NCBI RefSeq assembly: GCF_030247185.1
Contig: NC_080571.1
Location: 235,196,666-235,260,665, forward strand
DNA length: 64,000 nt
DNA from: Malaya genurostris
Taxonomy: Eukaryota > Arthropoda > Insecta > Diptera > Culicidae
Direction: 5' to 3'
Shown here: positions 59,587-64,000 of the stretch, piece after piece
How positions within the stretch are numbered: the stretch's first letter is position 1
Layout: each line of letters starts with the position of its first letter
Made by a program: the position numbers and the translations under genes
Notes under the pieces: model-generated
Told to the model about the DNA's origin: nothing
The model's input: only the letters and a program-made list of their open reading frames with translations
Databases searched by the model: none

Positions 59587-59812
59587 GTCTAGACAATTGG
59601 TTCGAGACTAATGGCTTGCTTTCGAATACACAATTTGGTTTTCGCAGGGCCAAAACTTCTGTTGCGTTTCTCACAACAGAACAATAAAGCAAAGTCCTGG
59701 CTTTACACATTTCTTTTGTGGAATTTGGCCTTTCTGTTTCATAGATTTCGCTGCCGATTCATAGCGTACAGAATCATTGCAAAACTAGTAGTACGATCCT
59801 ATTGACACTAAT

Positions 59813-59968
59813 GCAGTTTTTCATTCAAAAACACTGGTGTCGTGGATTGCTCTGGTTTTGCACTTTCGAGTAGAAGTGCAATTTTTTCACAGTGTTTCAT
59901 TGCCATTTCTGCTCAAAAGTGCAAAACTAGAGCAATCCACGCCACCAGTATTTTTAAATGAAAAACGC
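59813..59968. mobile_element. Fold-back MITE with about 60-bp arms
   Basis: The left arm (59813-59872) and right arm (59910-59968) are inverted copies (GGATTGCTCTxGTTTTGCAC) differing at a handful of sites. It lies within the insertion cluster that interrupts the LINE reverse transcriptase between about 59715 and 60075. Confidence 0.8.
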
Positions 59969-59969
59969 C

Positions 59970-60062
59970 ATAAGAATCCTTCCAGGTCGGGGTTCGAACA
60001 TACGACAACAGGCTTGTAAGACCAGTGCCTTATGCATTGAACCGCCAATCCGGGTTCAATAA
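59970..60062 (-). mobile_element. tRNA-derived SINE head, minus strand
   Basis: The minus strand has TTGGCGGTTCAATGCATAAG (box A-like) and TATGTTCGAACCCCGACC (box B GTTCGAACCCC). It is directly next to the fold-back MITE, so the two may be one composite insertion. Confidence 0.6.
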
Positions 60063-61480
60063 CAACCGAACATCCAGGAAGCTTTTGAGTCAGTTTCTAT
60101 AAATATCCTATCTAAGAAGCTGCATCAGCATGATCTTTCGCCAGTTTTGGACAACTTTTTATTTAATCTATTGTCCGAGCAACACATGTATTTCGCGCAT
60201 GGTAATTTGTCGACAACACAATTCAGCTACATGGGTCTTCCTCGGGGCTCATGCTTAAGTCCCCTTTTATACAACTTTTACGTAAAAGATGCCGATGAAT
60301 GTATTAACTCATCTTGCATGCTAAGACAACTTGCCGACTCCAAGGACCATTGCAAGATACCCTCGAACAATTGTCAGTATGGGCTCTTCAAATGGGTATC
60401 GAGCTCTGTCGGGAAAAATGAGCTGGTTTGTACCAAACAACGATATTGTCCGTGATGGAATACGAATGCTTCTGCTTCCGATCCACGGCGAATACCCATT
60501 TCATCAAGCTGGAAAGAATTCAGTATCGTTTGAAATGCTGGCGGGCGTCTTACCGTTGAAAAACCAATTCTGGGATCTCTCATATCGATTGCTAATCCGA
60601 TGCGACATCCTGAATCCGATGGTGATTGAAAACTTCGAAATGCTTGTCGAGTTAAATTCTCAGACCCGTTCTATGTCCTTGTATTTTTATTACATGGCTC
60701 AGAATATTAATGCTTCTTCGTTTGTATCGAACTGTGCTCATTTACTAGATACTTCTAATTCTACTGTGTTTTTCGACACATCCATGAGAGAAGAGATTCG
60801 TGGAATTCCGGATGACGTTCGCCCTCAAGTGGTCTTAGAAACTCAGTGATCCGACTTCAGTTTACGTTGCAGAATTAGCTGCTATTCAGTATACCCTTGA
60901 GATCACTGAAACCTTGCCCAAAGACTATTACTTCATCGTCACGGACAGTCTAGGTTTAATAGAGGCTCTCCGGACAATGAGGCCTGGAAAGTATCCCCCA
61001 TATTTCCTGGGGAAAGCACGGAAACATTTGAGAGCTTTATCTGAACGGTCGTATTTAATATCCTTAGTCTGGGTCCCATCGCATTGTTCCACTCCGGGCA
61101 ATGAAAAGTCAGACTCGTTGGCTAGGGTGGGCGTATTAGAAGGTTATACTTATTAAAGACCAATTTGCTTTAATGAATTTTTCAGTATCTCTCGCCATAA
61201 AACTCTCGAAAGCTGACAAACTTCATGGAGCAATGGCGAACTGGGACGATGGCTACATTCCATTATCCCTAGTGTATCGACGAAACCTTGGTTCAGGGGG
61301 ATGAACGTGAGTCGCGATTTCTTTCGTGTTATGTCACGGCTCATGTCAAATCACTACACTTCCAACGCACATCTTCGACGTGTTGGGCTCTCGGAGAGCG
61401 GTATCTGCACCTGTGGCGACGGTTATCAGAACATCGAGCTTCTGGAATCCCTCAATGCCCGAGGTAGACCGATAGAGGTA

Positions 61481-62346
61481 TTAAAATATTGTTTTATTCG
61501 TATACATTTCACATTGCTGGAATATACAACAACCCGACAATTTCTGAGCTCTCGACTCAATTCATTTACAAAAATTTGGTTTTACAAACAGTGCATCTAA
61601 AACATAACTACAATAACGGGCAAAATTTTTGTGCATTTATTTTGCGGAAGGTAAAACTAACTTAACGCAACGGAAAAGTTTAAAAAACAATCGTGGTCGA
61701 GCAAATTGTGCCATTTCAACAACGTTGCCAACACCAGCTCCCTCGGTGATAGATTCGCTTGAGCCATTCCAGTCAGTCCGTGCCATCCAATCTCCATGCG
61801 ATTCGCCAGAAATAAAATCCTCGTGAACAGCCCAGGTTGAAGTAATGAAATGAAATCAAACAACAGAGTACTTGTGCATGCCAGAAACCGATAAAATCCG
61901 TGCATAGAAACATGAAACAGGAAGAAATAAGCGTTCAATCAGAATTAGACAAAGATTAGATCACATTCGCCAACGTATGTTACAATCTGGTGAATACAGT
62001 TTAGCACATCGCCATCGACATGACAGAAAAGATGAACAGAAAACATCGAGAAAAATTAACCGAAGTTAGCGCGGATGCAGTCACAGATCATGAGCTTCGA
62101 ACATTCCGAAAATATAACCATAATTAAGGCCGTTTATGGAACAACACTGACGATTTTTTCAAAGACACGGATCACAAAGGACAATAACAAAACTAAACAT
62201 AAAACACAGTGTTCATGCCGACCATCGAAATTCGTGCAGTGACATTCCGCATTCGCTTTGTTGGGTTTTTGGTTGTTATTTTACAGGTTAAAAAATTTTG
62301 ACTTTCCACTGTAACTTTTGCTTAGCTCGTAAAATCGAACACTTAC
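61481..62346. other. nompC intron, no gene recognised
   Basis: No exon or intact element is evident between the end of the LINE relic and the acidic cassette exon. Confidence 0.4.
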
Positions 62347-62463
62347 TGTCGGTTTTATGTTTGCGGCGATAGTCTGTGCTCGCACCGCCTCCGGCGGCAC
62401 GTTTAATGCGTTCAACTTCATCGCTATAGTAATCTCCGTCTTCATCTGAATAGAAATCATCTT
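62347..62463 (-). CDS. nompC: nompC acidic cassette exon (symmetric, 117 nt)
   Basis: This short exon lies between a CGCAG acceptor and a GTAAGT donor. It is 117 nt long with phase 1 at both ends, so it can be included or skipped without changing the frame. It encodes about 39 residues: an acidic and tyrosine-rich first half (DDFYSDEDGDYYSDEVER) followed by a basic and glycine-rich second half (RAAGGG, YRRKHKTD). Placed between S5 and the pore exon, it would lengthen the extracellular S5-pore linker. The open frame and consensus splice sites are direct observations. Membership in nompC follows from position and phase, because I do not recall this peptide from Drosophila. Regulated skipping is inference. 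Confidence 0.72.
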
Positions 62464-62955
62464 CTGCGATAGGAAAGTTGTGGAAAAAGTGAGCTTAGAG
62501 TGACAGAATAAAGACGGAATCGGAAGATATTGAAACTCGTGGAAGCCACCAAGAACTCAATCTCGATCGAAACGAGCGTGAATTCTCGCTGACCGCCAGG
62601 AGGTTGCTGATACTGGATCTATCATTTTCCAATAATTAGTAAATTACATTCATATGAAAAATTACCTTTTCGAGATCTAGTATCAACGGGGTAAGTGAAA
62701 ATGTCAAAAATGATTAAATAAAATATCGTTCAAAGATTTACTACTAAATATTGTGACAAAATACTACCTGTTTTTAGTGACTCTAGTTCATGCAAATTTG
62801 AAAAATAAACTGTAATCAATCTTCTTATTAATCGCGACCCTTCCTCATACGGCTCGCAACGGTCATCGTAATCACTTCGGATATCGGTACATTTATTAGT
62901 ACTATTTACTTACGATCCATCGATCAACGGATCAACCAGCAGCCTAAGAACTTAC
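62464..62955. other. nompC intron between S1-S5 exon and cassette exon
   Basis: A 492-bp intron with consensus GTAAGT and CGCAG ends. No further coding sequence was recognised. Confidence 0.5.
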
Positions 62956-63649
62956 CGTCACTGAACGCTTGCTTGTTCCGGTTGGCTAACGGGAGCCGCC
63001 GGACCTCGTCCGGGTCGAGATTCTTGAAGGATTGATTCAGCGCCACGATGTGCATCGAAAAACCGAACACGAAGATTGCCAGCACGGCCAGAAACCGAGC
63101 CAAATCCTTCAGCAGATCACCAATGATGATGGCCCATGGACCGAACAGGTGATGAAAGGATAGGAAATCTAAAATTTGCACACAAGCCAACAGAAAGGAC
63201 AACGCAAACAGTTGATTTCGGCAGTACAGCAGCGTTGGCCAGTACATCTTCTGCACGTACAGCATCCCAGAAACGTGCACCCCGACGCCGATGATGCCAA
63301 ATAGCAGCACCAGTACCTTGATGCTCCCCAGGCCGGATTTGTCACTGGGATTGGTCAGCTCGAACAGCAGCAAACCGCTCAGCCAAACCAACAGACCCCA
63401 CTCGTACCAGTAGGGCAGGAGGCTGGCGCGAACCACCGGATAGATGGGCGTGATTCCCACGATCATCAGATGGATCATCAGGTAGATGTGTGAGGTCAGA
63501 TAGGACATGAACTTGATGATGGGCACCTTGTAGTAGTTGTGGCCCAGTGGCAGTGTGAAGATAATCCACACCGGTGGACAAACGATGAAACCGATAAACA
63601 GCAGCATTATTCGCCACGCCGTCCAGTTGAGTGTGCCCCGCCAGAGTTC
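62956..63649 (-). CDS. nompC: nompC exon: pre-S1 and S1-S5 transmembrane region
   Basis: This 694-nt exon encodes 231 residues plus one base. It starts after a CTTTTCAG acceptor with ELWRGTLNW and ends in FSD at a GTAAGT donor. Hydrophobic stretches lie at about exon residues 16-35, 50-71, 84-98, 110-131, 146-169 and 182-204, fitting the pre-S1/S1-S5 region of a TRPN channel in the plasma membrane. The segment around residues 146-208 (FALSFLLACVQILDFLSFHH, then a conserved GPWAIIIGDLLKDLARF stretch) is the most diagnostic part for NOMPC. The tail after S5 (DPDEVRRLPLANRNKQ) is charged and lies before the pore loop. The upstream exons, which encode the ankyrin repeats and linker, are outside the window. 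Confidence 0.95.
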
Positions 63650-64000
63650 CTGAAAAGTTTTAGTTGGATTATTAGGTTCATGGTGATGTCAGAAGATCTT
63701 CTGTTGTTTTGGATGAAATGAGACCAAGAGACGAACTGGAAATACAACAAGATCATTAGTAAACTGTGTATAAGGGCATGTTTTGAGGACTGGAGAACCA
63801 TCGTTAGGTCATAACCCAAAATGTTGATCGTTCTACTCCGAATGTTTACTTTCCACACGGAACGACCGAAATTAGCTCTGCACCTAATTCGTATTACTGA
63901 TTTTAACAACGAAATTTCCAAAATAACTATTTAATTAGTTGAAATTCAGAATTTATTTACCTGAAAAAAAATTCTTGTTTTTAGAGAATCCTGGACACAA
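63650..64000. other. nompC intron continuing beyond the window
   Basis: Non-coding sequence upstream of the S1-S5 exon acceptor. The preceding exon is not reached within the window. Confidence 0.5.

Larger units (their letters stand above)
57690..61480 (+). mobile_element. I/Loa-like LINE relic (ORF1 end, EN, RT, RNase H)
   Basis: The remnant reads in order: an ORF1 end (PKKPKQKTPSLGKF, 57862 onward); an endonuclease (ITVLQWNYKSIVPII, CDEFALCEAWLTSEIPL, TLVLGYFNSHGMGWGCLHDD at 58143-58710); reverse transcriptase pieces (FSYMGLPRGSCLSPLLYNFY at 60220 onward, with the catalytic ADD region cut to LRQLADS); an RNase H domain (YYFIVTDSLGLIEALRTM, LVWVPSHCSTPGNEKSDSLA at 60910-61140); and a C-terminal Cys motif (SGICTCGDGYQNIELL). 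It has many stops, large deletions and two later insertions. The C-terminal RNase H points to an I/Loa-type clade. It is antisense to nompC. Confidence 0.82.
35111..64000 (-). other. nompC: nompC (TRPN channel) gene, 3' half; 5' part beyond window
   Basis: Seven exons on the minus strand join in frame into the C-terminal half of NOMPC, the TRPN mechanotransduction channel of chordotonal and bristle neurons. Exons in transcript order are 63649-62956, 62463-62347, 51462-51251 or 50994-50765 (alternatives), 50125-49997, 36115-36001 and 35379-35111. Each boundary has an AG acceptor and a GT donor, and phases agree: 0/1, 1/1, 1/0, 1/0, 0/0, 0/1, 1/stop. The order of S1-S5, pore/S6, TRP domain and conserved basic C-tail matches Drosophila NOMPC as I recall it. 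The N-terminal ankyrin repeats are not in the window. Introns total more than 25 kb and carry most of the mobile elements described here. Exon borders are read from sequence, not from transcripts. Confidence 0.93.

Overview
The window is eukaryotic, AT-rich and intron-dominated, most consistent with a culicine (Aedes/Culex-type) mosquito. The single confidently recognised host gene is nompC (TRPN mechanotransduction channel) on the minus strand. The intergenic and intronic DNA is packed with dipteran-type elements: RTE/JAM1-like, jockey-like and I/Loa-like LINEs, ITmD37E and irritans-type mariner relics, tRNA-derived SINEs and MITEs. The species cannot be fixed from sequence alone.

Layout. 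1-2475 holds a large fold-back repeat. 2476-5636 has no recognisable gene. 5637-17612 is a repeat block: a jockey-like LINE relic (5886-7660), several copies of a family carrying CCGGTTCCGG motifs, a transposase relic with a perfect 32-bp hairpin, and two tandem 1.2-kb elements containing a 168-bp tandem repeat and long TA and CA microsatellites. 17951-21060 holds an ITmD37E transposon with a 605-bp direct duplication joined by a hairpin, abutting a LINE ORF1 fragment. 22000-27000 contains mariner-type relics. 30214-31493 is a four-exon plus-strand gene of unknown function with a disrupted 3' end. 32545-33566 is a composite tRNA-related retroelement flanked by a 12-bp target duplication.

35111-63649 is the 3' half of nompC, transcribed right to left: an exon with S1-S5, a symmetric 117-nt acidic cassette exon, two alternative pore/S6 exons, the TRP-domain exon and two C-terminal exons. 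The ankyrin repeats lie beyond the right edge. The introns are very large (about 13.9 and 10.9 kb) and full of insertions: an RTE LINE interrupted by a hAT-like MITE, a 261-bp satellite, a 2.7-kb TIR element, and an I/Loa-like LINE interrupted by a hAT-like MITE.

The most striking observation is that the 261-bp satellite (about 44367-45133) encodes complete hammerhead self-cleaving ribozyme motifs of the helix-III-open topology. There are two copies on the plus strand and one on the minus strand. The minus-strand copy is in the sense orientation of nompC pre-mRNA, inside its large intron. Other notable points are the ancient duplicated pore exon pair, whose identical S6 peptide is encoded by heavily diverged synonymous codons, and several junctions that look like template-switch events.
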